The notes beneath the pieces were generated by a model. It did no database searches. It was not told where the DNA came from and saw only the letters and a list, made by a program, of their open reading frames with translations. The translations under genes were made by a program, and so were the position numbers. Positions 1 through 6,941 of a stretch of 9,242 bases of DNA are shown here, piece by piece. The stretch is from an uncultured Candidatus Saccharibacteria bacterium (GTDB lineage Bacteria; Patescibacteriota; Saccharimonadia; Saccharimonadales; Saccharimonadaceae), in contig CALHZJ010000002.1 in the NCBI GenBank assembly GCA_938041005.1, positions 1 to 9,242 on the forward strand. Direction: 5' to 3'. Each line of letters opens with the position of its first letter. The first letter of the stretch is position 1.

Positions 1-788
1 TCAACCAAATCGCTGGCATTATCCGTAGCATTCTTCATCGCCATCATACGCATAGAATGTTCACTGGCGCGAGCGTCAAGCAACGCCTGCAACAGTCGCG
101 CACCAACCAAGCGATACGCCACCGCATCCAAAACCTCTGGAATGCTCGGCTCATATTTGGCGTCAGAAATCGTGTTAGAAACTTCACTCGGATCAACCAA
201 GATTTTCGTTCCTGCTGGCAATAATCTGTCCAATTCAGCAGTCTGAACCATGCTATTGACAAAACGCGTATAAACAAGCGTAACCGCATCAACTTCGCCA
301 TTTTCAAACATATTTACTGCCGTGTTCAAAATCGTGTGGAACGTCAATCCAGACGGCTGATCTGGCAAATCTTCATACGTACCGATGATTTTCGTATCTT
401 TAAGACGCGTTGCGAATTGCGAAGCTCGCCGACCAATCGTCAAAGTCAAGTTCTCAATTCCGCGCTCGTCATCACGCTTTAATAGCTCTAAATACTTCTT
501 TAAAACATTGGTGTTGTATGCGCCAGCCAAACCTTTGTCGCTGGCCACCACGATAATCAATCGCTTATTTATCTTTCGCCTAACGAACAGCGGGTGATTG
601 TCGGTTGCGCCTTGGCTCGCCAAATAAGACAGCAATTCTTCCGCCGCCATAGTGTACGGCGCAGAAGCTTTGTCCGCCTCTTGAGCGCGACGCATTTTAC
701 TAGCCGCCACCAATTGCATAGCCTTGGTGATCTGCTTGGTCGAGTCCACCGAACGAATGCGATTTTTCAGCGCGCGAGTGCTCGGCAT
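1..788 (-). CDS. atpG: F-type ATP synthase gamma subunit, 3'-truncated by the window edge
   Basis: Central rotor shaft of F1; it turns inside the alpha3beta3 head and links the c-ring to catalysis. I translated the minus strand by hand from the ATG at 788-786: 262 codons are open with no stop before the window edge. The N-terminus reads MPSTRALKNRIRSVDSTKQI, followed by TKAMQLVAASKM, the standard gamma N-terminal helix. SDKGLAGAYNTNV follows at about residues 82-94, and the visible end has the conserved C-terminal segment SEHSMRMMAMKNATDNA. Gamma subunits are usually about 285-300 residues, so about 25-35 residues are missing outside the window. The start is 3 bases after the atpA stop and has the SD GAGGAG (795-800, spacing 6) inside the last atpA codons, so translation is probably coupled. 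atpD and atpC are expected further left. Identity is secure. Confidence 0.97.
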   Translation of the reverse strand, partial: MPSTRALKNRIRSVDSTKQITKAMQLVAASKMRRAQEADKASAPYTMAAEELLSYLASQGATDNHPLFVRRKINKRLIIVVASDKGLAGAYNTNVLKKYLELLKRDDERGIENLTLTIGRRASQFATRLKDTKIIGTYEDLPDQPSGLTFHTILNTAVNMFENGEVDAVTLVYTRFVNSMVQTAELDRLLPAGTKILVDPSEVSNTISDAKYEPSIPEVLDAVAYRLVGARLLQALLDARASEHSMRMMAMKNATDNASDLV

Positions 789-791
789 GAA

Positions 792-2318
792 TTACTCCTC
801 AAATCCTTTCGCTATTTCTTTCGTAGCTTCGTCAATCAATTTCAATTGATCATCCGAAGGCTTATCGCCCTTGTTTAGCTCACGCATAGCATCTTTAGAA
901 TTTTTCCAGAGATAAGTCAATAGGGCAGACTGCGCGTCCTTAATCTTAGAAACTGGAACATCGTCAAACATACCGCCAGTCACCGCGTGGATGCTGACAA
1001 ATTGCTCCCAAACGCTCATTGGCTGATATTGTGGCTGCTTCAAAAGTTCAGTGAGTCGCTGACCGCGGTCAATTTGAGCTTTTGTCGCGTCGTCAAGATC
1101 TGAGCCGAATTGAGCAAATGACGCCAATTCCCGGAACTGAGAAAGACCGAGCTTCAAGTTTCCGCCGACAGATTTAACGGCTTTCGTCTGAGCTGCGCCA
1201 CCAACACGAGAAACTGATAGACCGGCTGAGATGGCTGGGCGAATGCCTTGATAGAACAAGTCGGTTTCCAGGAAAATCTGACCGTCAGTAATAGAAATCA
1301 CGTTGGTTGGAATGTAAGCGGAAATGTCGCCAGCCTGCGTTTCGATGATTGGCAGAGCCGTCAAGCTTCCCGCGCCAAGTTCATCTGACAATTTAGCCGA
1401 GCGCTCCAATAGTCGTGAGTGCAAATAGAAGACGTCGCCTGGGTAAGCTTCGCGTCCTGGTGGACGGCGCAACAATAGCGACATCTGTCGATAAGCCACC
1501 GCGTGCTTGGTCAAATCGTCATAAATCATCAATGCGTGACCGCCGTTGTCACGGAAATATTCACCCATAGCTGTACCAGCGTAAGGCGCCAAATAAAGTA
1601 GAGAAGCCGCGTCAGACGGACTGGTTGCGACGATAATCGTCTGATCCATCACGCCTTCTTCTTTCAATCGGTCGACCAACCTGGCAATCTTCGACAATTT
1701 CTGACCAATCGCCACATAAACGTTCACCACGCCAGTTTTTTGACGAGCCTGGTTAATCATCGTATCGATAGCAATTGCTGTCTTACCAGTTTGACGGTCG
1801 CCGATAATAAGCTCACGCTGACCACGACCGATCGGGAACATCGCGTCAATCGACATAATACCGGTCATCAGGGGTTCGTGAACTGACTTACGACCCATCA
1901 CGCCAATAGCAGGACGCTCAATCAAACCACGTTTCTTCGTCTTAATCGCTGGACCGTCGTCAAGAGGTCGACCTAGCGGATCAACCACTCGCCCCAATAA
2001 TTCTTCGCCGACAGGAACGTCTAGCACCGAACCTTTGCGGCGAACGCTGGCGCCAGCCTTAACCTTATCTTCACCGCCAAGAATCACCGCACCAATTTCA
2101 TCTTCCATCAAGTTCAAGGCAAACGCCTCAACCGTACCGCCGTCAGTTTCAATTTCCAGCACTTCGCTATAACCAGCGCTACTCAGACCGTGCACCCAAG
2201 CCACGCCGTCACCAACGCGAATAACCACGCCAGCATCTTCCAAACCTTCCGTCGCCTCCAGCTGCGCGATTTTTTCCCGCAGGCTTTTGGCTAATTCTGT
2301 CACATCAATCTTGCTCAT
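792..2318 (-). CDS. atpA: F-type ATP synthase alpha subunit
   Basis: Non-catalytic nucleotide-binding subunit of the F1 head; three copies alternate with beta. It has 508 residues, the normal family length. The beta-barrel N-domain is at about 25-95, the P-loop GDRQTGKT at 173-180, and the alpha signature [10 protein letters not shown] at 368-377. R371 in this signature corresponds to the arginine finger that reaches into the neighbouring beta catalytic site. The segment just before reads RPAISAG where Escherichia coli has RPAVNPG, a lineage variation rather than damage. The ATG is preceded by a perfect AGGAGG (2323-2328) 4 bases upstream, which overlaps the atpH stop codon; the gap to atpH is 8 bases. 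The gene ends 3 bases before atpG. It looks full length and functional. Confidence 0.99.
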   Translation of the reverse strand: MSKIDVTELAKSLREKIAQLEATEGLEDAGVVIRVGDGVAWVHGLSSAGYSEVLEIETDGGTVEAFALNLMEDEIGAVILGGEDKVKAGASVRRKGSVLDVPVGEELLGRVVDPLGRPLDDGPAIKTKKRGLIERPAIGVMGRKSVHEPLMTGIMSIDAMFPIGRGQRELIIGDRQTGKTAIAIDTMINQARQKTGVVNVYVAIGQKLSKIARLVDRLKEEGVMDQTIIVATSPSDAASLLYLAPYAGTAMGEYFRDNGGHALMIYDDLTKHAVAYRQMSLLLRRPPGREAYPGDVFYLHSRLLERSAKLSDELGAGSLTALPIIETQAGDISAYIPTNVISITDGQIFLETDLFYQGIRPAISAGLSVSRVGGAAQTKAVKSVGGNLKLGLSQFRELASFAQFGSDLDDATKAQIDRGQRLTELLKQPQYQPMSVWEQFVSIHAVTGGMFDDVPVSKIKDAQSALLTYLWKNSKDAMRELNKGDKPSDDQLKLIDEATKEIAKGFEE

Positions 2319-2322
2319 TTTT

Positions 2323-2328
2323 CCTCCT
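2323..2328 (-). promoter_or_regulatory. Perfect AGGAGG ribosome binding site of atpA, overlapping the atpH stop
   Basis: The minus strand reads TAGGAGGAAAAATG: the atpH stop TAG shares its last two bases with AGGAGG. The ATG follows 4 bases later. Termination on atpH and initiation on atpA are therefore likely to be coupled. Confidence 0.85.
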
Positions 2329-2725
2329 AGATTTTCTTCGCCCGCAAGTCGTTTAACTTCTTCGAAACCGTTGCGTCCAGTGTTGCGGTCGGCGTTTGTA
2401 GCTTAAATCCGCCAATCAACGTCGGGTCAATTGATTCTCTTAGCGACACTTTTGGCTTGCTATTTTTATCGCTCGCCGCAGTCGCCAGAAATTGTTCTAT
2501 TTTACGCCTTGTGCTGTCATCAAGCGCTCTCGCACTCTCGACCGACGCTACAATTTCACCACGCTCAGCCAACTCAGCCTCAATATCTCGCACCAACAAA
2601 TCAACTTCACGTTCGTGCTTTTCGTAAATCAAAAGACCAGCAATTTCTTCCAACACCGCGTCATTGCCAGCTAAAATTTGTTCAGCTGCGTACTTTGCCA
2701 ACTTTCTCCTGGACACTAATCTCAT
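2327..2725 (-). CDS. atpH: F-type ATP synthase delta subunit, unusually short (132 residues)
   Basis: Delta sits on top of F1 and ties alpha to the b-subunit peripheral stalk. The C-terminal half is clear: residues 98-128 carry the family signature around [13 protein letters not shown], then [16 protein letters not shown]. Usual delta subunits are about 175-180 residues with a six-helix N-terminal domain of about 105 residues. Here only about 55-60 residues precede the region matching the C-terminal domain, so the alpha-binding domain seems reduced to roughly half. There is no room for a longer start: the ATG at 2725 directly follows the atpF stop codon (TAG, 2728-2726) in the same reading frame. 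The SD GAGGAGG (2734-2740, spacing 8) lies inside the end of atpF. Its place between atpF and atpA also supports the identity. Confidence 0.93.
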   Translation of the reverse strand: MRLVSRRKLAKYAAEQILAGNDAVLEEIAGLLIYEKHEREVDLLVRDIEAELAERGEIVASVESARALDDSTRRKIEQFLATAASDKNSKPKVSLRESIDPTLIGGFKLQTPTATLDATVSKKLNDLRAKKI

Positions 2726-3268
2726 CTATTCAGCCTCCTCAAGCGCTTCCGAAATCAGCTTCGTATCTTTCTTCGCATCAATTTTCTCGCCCAAAACCTT
2801 GCCAGTCGCTTCAGCCACCAACTCTAATGTCGAATTGTGCAGGTCTTTCTTAGCGTTTTCAATCTCTTGAGCAATCGTATTATGCGCTTCTTTAATCAAA
2901 GCTTCAGATTTAGCGGTAGCCTTTTTAGCCGCTTCTTCAACGACTTCGGTCGCTTCTTCTCGAGCAGACGCCACGATGTCGCTAGCTTGCGCTCGTGCTT
3001 TTCGCATCATTTCGGCGGTCATTTCTTCAGCTCGGTCGGCATTTTCCTTAGCAGATTTTGCCGCCGCGTCAGCCGCTTTCAAGTCTTTTTCTCGCTTGAC
3101 GAGCATTTCCATCATTGGCGGATAGACAAACTTACGAAGAACAAATAGCAAGATTAAAAATGCTACCGTCTGAAACGCCAACAGCGCCCAATCAATACCC
3201 AGCGAATCAAACAAACCAGCTTTTTCCGATGCGCCAGAATTGGCAAATTGTGTTAATATTTTCTCCAC
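2726..3268 (-). CDS. atpF: F-type ATP synthase b subunit (peripheral stalk)
   Basis: Membrane-anchored stator that holds F1 to the a subunit through delta. It has 180 residues: a short outside N-terminus, one membrane helix at about 27-46 (ALLAFQTVAFLILLFVLRKF), then a long charged, Ala/Glu/Lys-rich helix at about 55-165 expected to dimerise as a coiled coil. The family is usually about 155-175 residues, so this is slightly long. The start is GTG (3268-3266), chosen because GGAG (3275-3278) lies 6 bases upstream and because residues before the membrane helix match family length. It lies 15 bases after atpE, and the stop TAG is immediately followed in frame by the atpH ATG. Only one b-type gene is visible, so the stalk is probably a homodimer. 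Confidence 0.96.
   Translation of the reverse strand: MEKILTQFANSGASEKAGLFDSLGIDWALLAFQTVAFLILLFVLRKFVYPPMMEMLVKREKDLKAADAAAKSAKENADRAEEMTAEMMRKARAQASDIVASAREEATEVVEEAAKKATAKSEALIKEAHNTIAQEIENAKKDLHNSTLELVAEATGKVLGEKIDAKKDTKLISEALEEAE
2734..2740 (-). promoter_or_regulatory. GAGGAGG ribosome binding site of atpH inside atpF
   Basis: GAGGAGG sits within the last atpF codons, 8 bases before the atpH ATG. It fixes the short atpH start at 2725 and shows that delta is made as a separate protein rather than as a b-delta fusion. Confidence 0.8.
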
Positions 3269-3274
3269 AATTTA

Positions 3275-3278
3275 CTCC
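3275..3278 (-). promoter_or_regulatory. GGAG ribosome binding site supporting the atpF GTG start
   Basis: GGAG lies 6 bases before GTG (3268-3266) in the 15-base gap after atpE. It supports this non-ATG start for atpF. Confidence 0.7.
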
Positions 3279-3283
3279 GAAAA

Positions 3284-3496
3284 CTACATAACTTTGCCGA
3301 CGATTGCTGCGACGAAACCGATAATAGCAATAGCGTCGATGAATGAAATACCCAAGATCATCATTGTGCGTAGGTCGTTGATTTTTTCTGGGTTACGACC
3401 AGCGGCGTTCATGGCTGCTGCGCCAACGATTGCAGCGCCGATTGCTGCAAATGCAGCTGGGATTGCGTAGGTAAGTGCAAATGATAATGCTTCCAT
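3284..3496 (-). CDS. atpE: F-type ATP synthase c subunit (rotor ring)
   Basis: Proteolipid hairpin that forms the rotating c-ring and carries protons across the membrane. It has 70 residues with two membrane helices (about 6-30 and 44-68) joined by the polar loop GRNP (33-36). The ion-binding carboxylate is Asp54 in the second helix (GISFIDAIAIIG), as in E. coli (Asp61); many other bacteria have Glu. The sodium-site signature is absent: the position equivalent to the helix-1 glutamine is Ala21, and the residue after the carboxylate is Ala rather than Ser/Thr. I therefore infer proton coupling. The SD AAGGAG (3507-3512) is strong, and its 36-base AT-rich spacer from atpB is the longest gap in the operon. 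That fits the higher translation needed for a subunit present in many copies. Confidence 0.98.
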   Translation of the reverse strand: MEALSFALTYAIPAAFAAIGAAIVGAAAMNAAGRNPEKINDLRTMMILGISFIDAIAIIGFVAAIVGKVM

Positions 3497-3506
3497 TGTT
3501 AATATT

Positions 3507-3514
3507 CTCCTTTT
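3507..3514 (-). promoter_or_regulatory. Strong ribosome binding site of atpE with AT-rich leader
   Basis: The minus strand reads AAAAGGAG, then a 10-base AT-rich spacer to the ATG. It lies in the longest intercistronic gap of the operon (36 bases). A strong, unstructured start region fits the need for many c subunits per complex. Confidence 0.75.
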
Positions 3515-3532
3515 AGTTAATTATTACCTAAT

Positions 3533-4369
3533 TTAATCACTCTCTGATATCGCTAATTTATTAGTTTCAGCAGAGGAGTGAACTTCATCAATTGGCTCGT
3601 GTGAATCATGGTGAGCCAGCCCCAGGGAAATAAACACAGTTGATAGCATAAAGAAAATATATGCCTGAATACCGCCGATAAATAACTCAAAGAAATAGAA
3701 TGGCTGCAGAGCTACGGGCGACAAAAACTTCGTCATATAAGCGATAATTGCCAAGAGAATTTCGCCAGCCAAAACGTTACCAAACAGACGGAAACTCAGC
3801 CCCAGCATTCGCGAGAACTCGGCCACCAATTCCAGAATGCCAACAAATGACATAATTGGATCACGCAGCGGGTTGATGAAATATCGCCCCAAATTTCCCT
3901 TAAAGCCAAGATATTTAAACGCGTAAACCTGAGCCGCGATAATCGTTACAATTGCCAAACCGAAAGTCATATTAAGATCTGCCACGCCACCGCGAAATAG
4001 AGGAGTGTGATGCTCGCCAATTGTAATCGGACCAACAATCGGCAAAAGCCCCAGCCAGTACTGCGCGACGATAAAGAAAAACAACGTAATACAAAGCGGA
4101 GCAACTTTACGCGCCCATTTTTGGTCTGGAATAACTTGGCAAACCGTATTATAAAGTCCGTCGAACGTCCACTGAATTAGCCTTGTGATAAAATTATGTT
4201 TCTTTTTACCTAAAACCGCCGCACGAGTACGGAACATTGCCCACACCAGTACGATCAATCCCAAGAATCCCATCAAGTGTGAATTCGTAATAGATACGCC
4301 AGCAATATTGAAAACTTCGTCAACCTTTACTGAAATATGCGGACCAGCGCTTGCCATATAATCGATCAT
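3533..4369 (-). CDS. atpB: F-type ATP synthase a subunit (proton channel)
   Basis: Membrane stator with the two proton half-channels beside the c-ring. It has 278 residues and about five to six membrane helices (about 33-48, 90-112, 133-152, 170-187, 195-215, 225-250). The essential arginine is R194 in the motif SFRLFGN (192-198), equivalent to E. coli Arg210. AGE follows at 201-203, and Q235 lies in GGIQAYIFF. The tail after residue 252 is hydrophilic, His/Glu/Asp-rich and likely disordered. The ATG at 4369 overlaps the atpI stop as ATGA, and CAGGAG (4378-4383) lies 8 bases upstream, which favours it over the Met at codon 5. It looks intact. Confidence 0.98.
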   Translation of the reverse strand: MIDYMASAGPHISVKVDEVFNIAGVSITNSHLMGFLGLIVLVWAMFRTRAAVLGKKKHNFITRLIQWTFDGLYNTVCQVIPDQKWARKVAPLCITLFFFIVAQYWLGLLPIVGPITIGEHHTPLFRGGVADLNMTFGLAIVTIIAAQVYAFKYLGFKGNLGRYFINPLRDPIMSFVGILELVAEFSRMLGLSFRLFGNVLAGEILLAIIAYMTKFLSPVALQPFYFFELFIGGIQAYIFFMLSTVFISLGLAHHDSHEPIDEVHSSAETNKLAISESD

Positions 4370-4626
4370 TTTTTCAACTCCTGCTGTTTAATTTTAGCAA
4401 TTTGCAAAGCTACGAGAATCACTGAGATAATCGCGCCAGAAATAATTCCAGCAAGTAACCATCTCATCTTCATTCCGCTGACATTATCCAGCCACAATCC
4501 CAACAAAGTTAAGCCAATTGTTGGCAAAAACATTCGCCACATTGTACCAATCATCGTCCTTGCCAAAATCATCATCGCGCCAGAATCGCCTGTATCATTA
4601 GCCGAAATGTCAGTTTCTTTTACCAT
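4366..4626 (-). CDS. atpI: AtpI/AtpZ-like small membrane protein leading the atp operon
   Basis: An 86-residue protein with a polar, acidic N-terminus (1-25) and two predicted membrane helices (about 29-49 and 55-77), linked by a segment containing GLWLDNVSGM, and a basic C-terminus. Small two-helix proteins at the head of atp operons belong to the AtpI/AtpZ group, proposed to assist c-ring assembly or Mg/Ca supply. Sequence conservation in this group is low, so the assignment rests mainly on position, size and topology. The start at 4626 is favoured because an extended -10 lies 8 bases upstream; no SD precedes the later Met codons 18-19. The transcript would then be leaderless or nearly so. 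The stop TGA overlaps the atpB ATG (ATGA). This is the only TGA stop among the 12 genes whose stop codon is in the window. Confidence 0.8.
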   Translation of the reverse strand: MVKETDISANDTGDSGAMMILARTMIGTMWRMFLPTIGLTLLGLWLDNVSGMKMRWLLAGIISGAIISVILVALQIAKIKQQELKK

Positions 4627-4634
4627 TACTTTCC

Positions 4635-4664
4635 ACTATATCAATCTGTTATACTATTTTGCAA
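4635..4664 (-). promoter_or_regulatory. Promoter of the atp operon (extended -10, leaderless geometry)
   Basis: On the minus strand TTGCAA (4664-4659) is a candidate -35. After an 18-base spacer comes TATAGT (4640-4635), preceded by TG at 4643-4642, giving the extended form TGATATAGT. Only 8 bases separate the -10 from the atpI ATG (4626), so transcription should start at or within a base or two of the start codon. TTGCAA is its own reverse complement, so the hexamer by itself has no strand. Inferred from sequence only. Confidence 0.65.
4647..4655 (+). promoter_or_regulatory. Extended -10 promoter of the 74-residue zinc-ribbon-like gene
   Basis: TGTTATACT on the plus strand, 10 bases before the ATG at 4666. 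No convincing -35 hexamer lies 16-18 bases upstream, so it would depend on the TG extension. It is interleaved with the atp promoter on the other strand: the two -10 elements are 3 bases apart, so both probably cannot be occupied by polymerase at once. Confidence 0.6.
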
Positions 4665-4665
4665 G

Positions 4666-4890
4666 ATGCCACGACGAAATTATTCAAAAAATAGTCAAAA
4701 AGCCCAAAAAACATCATTGATGTCAATTTCAGGGTTGGCTAATTGCCAGAAGAAGCGTCGATTCTCAACAGAGATAAAAGCCCGCCAAGCAGCAGAAATC
4801 CAAGAATTAGCAAACCCGAATTTGTCGATTGATATATATCACTGCGAGTGGTGTAAAAATTGGCATTTGACGTCGAAGAATTCTAAATAG
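4666..4890 (+). CDS. Small putative zinc-ribbon protein (74 residues), function unknown
   Basis: I do not recognise a named gene. The N-terminus (1-26) is polar and basic. C27 is followed by a Lys/Arg-rich stretch (QKKRRFSTEIKARQAAE) predicted helical. The end has HCEWCKNWHLTS at 59-70, with C60, C63 and H67. A C-x32-C-x2-C-x3-H arrangement suggests one zinc site. The layout CxKxxF...A...A...YxCxxCxxWHLT resembles small uncharacterised proteins I recall from Actinobacteria, phages and other bacteria; this is from memory, with no search. The basic helix next to a metal site would suit nucleic-acid binding, but that is inference. It has its own extended -10 promoter and starts 39 bases from the divergent atp operon. 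No SD precedes the ATG, consistent with a near-leaderless mRNA. Confidence 0.8.
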   Translation: MPRRNYSKNSQKAQKTSLMSISGLANCQKKRRFSTEIKARQAAEIQELANPNLSIDIYHCEWCKNWHLTSKNSK

Positions 4891-4902
4891 ACGTAACCGT
4901 TA

Positions 4903-4911
4903 TGTTATAAT
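4903..4911 (+). promoter_or_regulatory. Extended -10 promoter of the glutaredoxin-like gene
   Basis: TGTTATAAT, a consensus extended -10, in the 48-base gap after the zinc-ribbon-like gene. The ATG is 27 bases further on, so this mRNA should have a leader of about 20 bases carrying the SD AGGGGA (4929-4934). It is the one leading gene here with a normal leader. An imperfect palindrome (4891-4905) overlaps its upstream edge. Confidence 0.7.
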
Positions 4912-4938
4912 TGGAAGTGTTATTAAATAGGGGAATAT

Positions 4939-5226
4939 ATGAGCGAAGACACAACGAACAACCATCAAGACACAAAAGTTGTCGTATATAACACTAGCTG
5001 GTGTGCGTTTTGCCACACGGAAATGGAATGGCTGAAGAAGTTGGGAATTGATTTTGTTTCCAAAGATATCGAGGCTGATCCTGGCGCAAAAGAAGAGTTA
5101 CTAAATAAAAATGGCGGCAATTTCCAAGGCGTGCCAGTAACAGATATTAACGGGGAATTAGTGCTTGGTTTTGATCGACCGAAACTACAAGATTTGCTAC
5201 GAAAAAACGGCTTACTAGCCGACTAA
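4939..5226 (+). CDS. Glutaredoxin-like thiol-disulfide oxidoreductase
   Basis: A single thioredoxin-fold domain of 95 residues, likely cytoplasmic (no signal peptide). The redox site is W21-C22-A-F-C25 directly after the first strand (VVVYNTSWC). The cis-proline is P66 in QGVPVTD, and GFDRPKL (77-83) resembles the GFDxxxL ending common in glutaredoxin/NrdH-type proteins. The dithiol CxxC means it could reduce disulfides in proteins or supply electrons to ribonucleotide reductase, but no nrd gene is in view, so the substrate is unknown. The active-site pair CAFC is not the classical CPYC/CPTC of glutaredoxins, and a thioredoxin-like role is possible. The first 12 residues are a polar tail. The start is fixed by AGGGGA 5 bases upstream. 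The gene ends at a hairpin terminator. Confidence 0.9.
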   Translation: MSEDTTNNHQDTKVVVYNTSWCAFCHTEMEWLKKLGIDFVSKDIEADPGAKEELLNKNGGNFQGVPVTDINGELVLGFDRPKLQDLLRKNGLLAD

Positions 5227-5246
5227 TTTTCTTAAAACGATTCAAG

Positions 5247-5277
5247 ATTTTCCGTCAAATTCTGGCGGAAAATTTTT
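5247..5277. terminator. Rho-independent terminator between convergent glutaredoxin-like and ABC-F genes
   Basis: Left arm 5247-5257 (ATTTTCCGTCA), loop AATTC, right arm 5263-5273 (TGGCGGAAAAT). This gives 11 paired positions with one G-U wobble, followed by a T run (5273-5277) on the plus strand. It clearly ends the glutaredoxin-like transcript. In the other direction the hairpin is kept but the T tract is weak, so use as a terminator for ABC-F is only possible. The T run overlaps the ABC-F stop codon (5278-5276). Confidence 0.85.
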
Positions 5278-6934
5278 ATTCTGCGCCAATTTGCACAACT
5301 TTGCCGCCAAGTTTTTCGCGGAAATAATTATCGTGGCTGACGTAAAGAATCGCGCCGGAATACTTGACCAACGCCGTTTCCAGCTCTTCGATGCTCGGCA
5401 AATCCAAATGGTTCGTCGGCTCGTCCAGAACTAGCAGTTGCGGGTCGTTCGCCAGCATAGCAATAATCTGAAAACGCGCCTTTTGACCGCCAGACAAGCG
5501 AGCCAGCGGCGTCATTCGATCGGCGTCAGTGAACAAATAGTCAGCCAAAAGCTGCCGAATTTTCGTATCGGAAATCGACAAATTGCGGCTCATATACAAT
5601 TTTTCAATTGCTTTTTCTAGCGGATCAGACAGATATCGCTCGTCAATTTCCTGCTCATAAACACCAATTCGAACCTGCGGATCAAGGAAAATATCGCCAG
5701 AATAAAGAACAGGACCACCGTCAAAACTCTTGCCCGACGCCAAAATCATCCGAATCAATGTAGTCTTACCAGCGCCATTGCGACCTCTAATTTCAATCGC
5801 TTCACCTTCACGCAAATCAATATTCACGTCCTCAAACAATATCCGCTCACTAATCCCAACTGCCACATTTTCCGCACGAACCAACACATGCTGACTGCGG
5901 CTGGACGCATCTTTCATGCTCAGGCGAATATTACGTGACTTGAATTTTCCGTAACGCTCGGCCGATTTATAGTCCAATTGACTAGCAGATTCTTTGTCAA
6001 TCCAAAACGTCGGCTTTTCCATTTCCGACAATTCCTCCAACTCCGCCCGCGCCTCGTTCTCCAGCCGCTTAAATTTCTGAATCGTGCCAGGATTACGCGA
6101 CTTTTCCTTAAGTCTTTGATAGTCCAAAACTTTTTGTTTCAGGTTAACAATTCGCTTCTCAATCTGCTCAAAATTATTCATTCCAGCCGTCGTCGCTTGA
6201 GCATTCTGCTTCAAATACGCGTCGTAATTTCCGCGGTAGCTCACCGCTTGCCCGTCCTTAATCTCAACTATTCGATCAACTTGCCCAAGTACATCGCGAT
6301 CATGCGTAATTATCAACATCGCTTGATGTGGCTGCGAATTCATCCAATCAATAAACTGCTGTTTCGCAACGTAATCCATGTGGTTTGTCGGCTCGTCAAT
6401 CAGCGCCAAATGCGCCTCCGAGTGCATAATTTTAACAATCTCAACTAATCTTTTCTGCCCACCAGACAAGGAAGAAATCTTCCGATTACCATAACCATCT
6501 AATTGAAAATTGCTCAGCTCTCGCTCAATTTTTTCTTCAACTTGATAAAATCCTTTTTGGTCAAATCGCTCCAGAGCCTGTGTATATTCTTCAATCTTTC
6601 GCATATTGTCGCCCATAGTCAGCGGATATTCATCGATGATTTTCTTTAGCTTGGAATATTCTGGAAGTCCGCCAAGAATATACGACATAACCGTTTGATC
6701 GCCCAAACCATGATGTTCCTGAGCGGTAGTCGCAACCGTAATGCCACGGCGAAAAACAACCTCTCCAGTATAATCAGTATCTTTTCCGCTCAATATTCCA
6801 AACAGCGTCGACTTACCAACGCCGTTACGACCAACCACGCCGACTTTCTCGCCATCGTCCACACTAAACTTGACGTCTTTCATTAACGTCTTATCGCCAA
6901 AACTTTTTTCAGTAATGTGAATGTCGGCTATCAT
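5276..6934 (-). CDS. ABC-F family ATPase (ribosome-associated translation factor type)
   Basis: 552 residues with two ABC ATPase domains and no membrane segments, so not a transporter. Domain 1: Walker A GRNGVGKST (35-43), signature LSGGQ (156-160), Walker B LALIDEP (176-182), H211. Domain 2: Walker A GRNGAGKTT (384-392), signature LSGGQ (480-484), Walker B LLVLDEP (500-506), H534. Both sites look catalytically complete. The charged helical stretch between them (about 243-340) is the ABC-F linker that reaches the ribosomal P site and E-site tRNA. Family members rescue stalled ribosomes, tune elongation or protect against ribosome-binding antibiotics; I cannot place this one in a subgroup. The start at 6934 is supported by an extended -10 only 7 bases upstream and by the normal N-terminus. 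No SD is present, consistent with a leaderless mRNA. Confidence 0.93.
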   Translation of the reverse strand: MIADIHITEKSFGDKTLMKDVKFSVDDGEKVGVVGRNGVGKSTLFGILSGKDTDYTGEVVFRRGITVATTAQEHHGLGDQTVMSYILGGLPEYSKLKKIIDEYPLTMGDNMRKIEEYTQALERFDQKGFYQVEEKIERELSNFQLDGYGNRKISSLSGGQKRLVEIVKIMHSEAHLALIDEPTNHMDYVAKQQFIDWMNSQPHQAMLIITHDRDVLGQVDRIVEIKDGQAVSYRGNYDAYLKQNAQATTAGMNNFEQIEKRIVNLKQKVLDYQRLKEKSRNPGTIQKFKRLENEARAELEELSEMEKPTFWIDKESASQLDYKSAERYGKFKSRNIRLSMKDASSRSQHVLVRAENVAVGISERILFEDVNIDLREGEAIEIRGRNGAGKTTLIRMILASGKSFDGGPVLYSGDIFLDPQVRIGVYEQEIDERYLSDPLEKAIEKLYMSRNLSISDTKIRQLLADYLFTDADRMTPLARLSGGQKARFQIIAMLANDPQLLVLDEPTNHLDLPSIEELETALVKYSGAILYVSHDNYFREKLGGKVVQIGAE

Positions 6935-6941
6935 CTAACTT

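Noticed and set aside
2431..2853. 140-residue open frame on the plus strand opposite atpH/atpF
   Set aside because: Lies antisense across two well-supported ATP synthase genes; composition is low-complexity Ser/Gln/Pro/His, with no SD, promoter or family resemblance.
2837..3148. 103-residue plus-strand open frame opposite atpF
   Set aside because: Phe/Arg/Ser-rich antisense shadow of the Glu/Ala/Lys-rich coiled coil of the b subunit.
2726..3268. True b-delta fusion gene broken by an amber codon
   Set aside because: The SD GAGGAGG and ATG placed exactly at the junction indicate two separate proteins; kept only as a low-to-moderate observation.
4366..4368. Recoded UGA (Gly) as in Gracilibacteria/Absconditabacteria
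   Set aside because: TGA ends atpI exactly at the ATGA overlap with atpB, which is normal coupling; the other 11 stops visible are TAA or TAG, and all reading frames make sense with the standard code.
5978..6448. 156-residue open frame on the plus strand opposite the ABC-F gene
   Set aside because: Antisense shadow of a full-length ABC-F protein with intact motifs; the Arg/Leu/Asn-rich translation is typical of a reverse-frame artefact.
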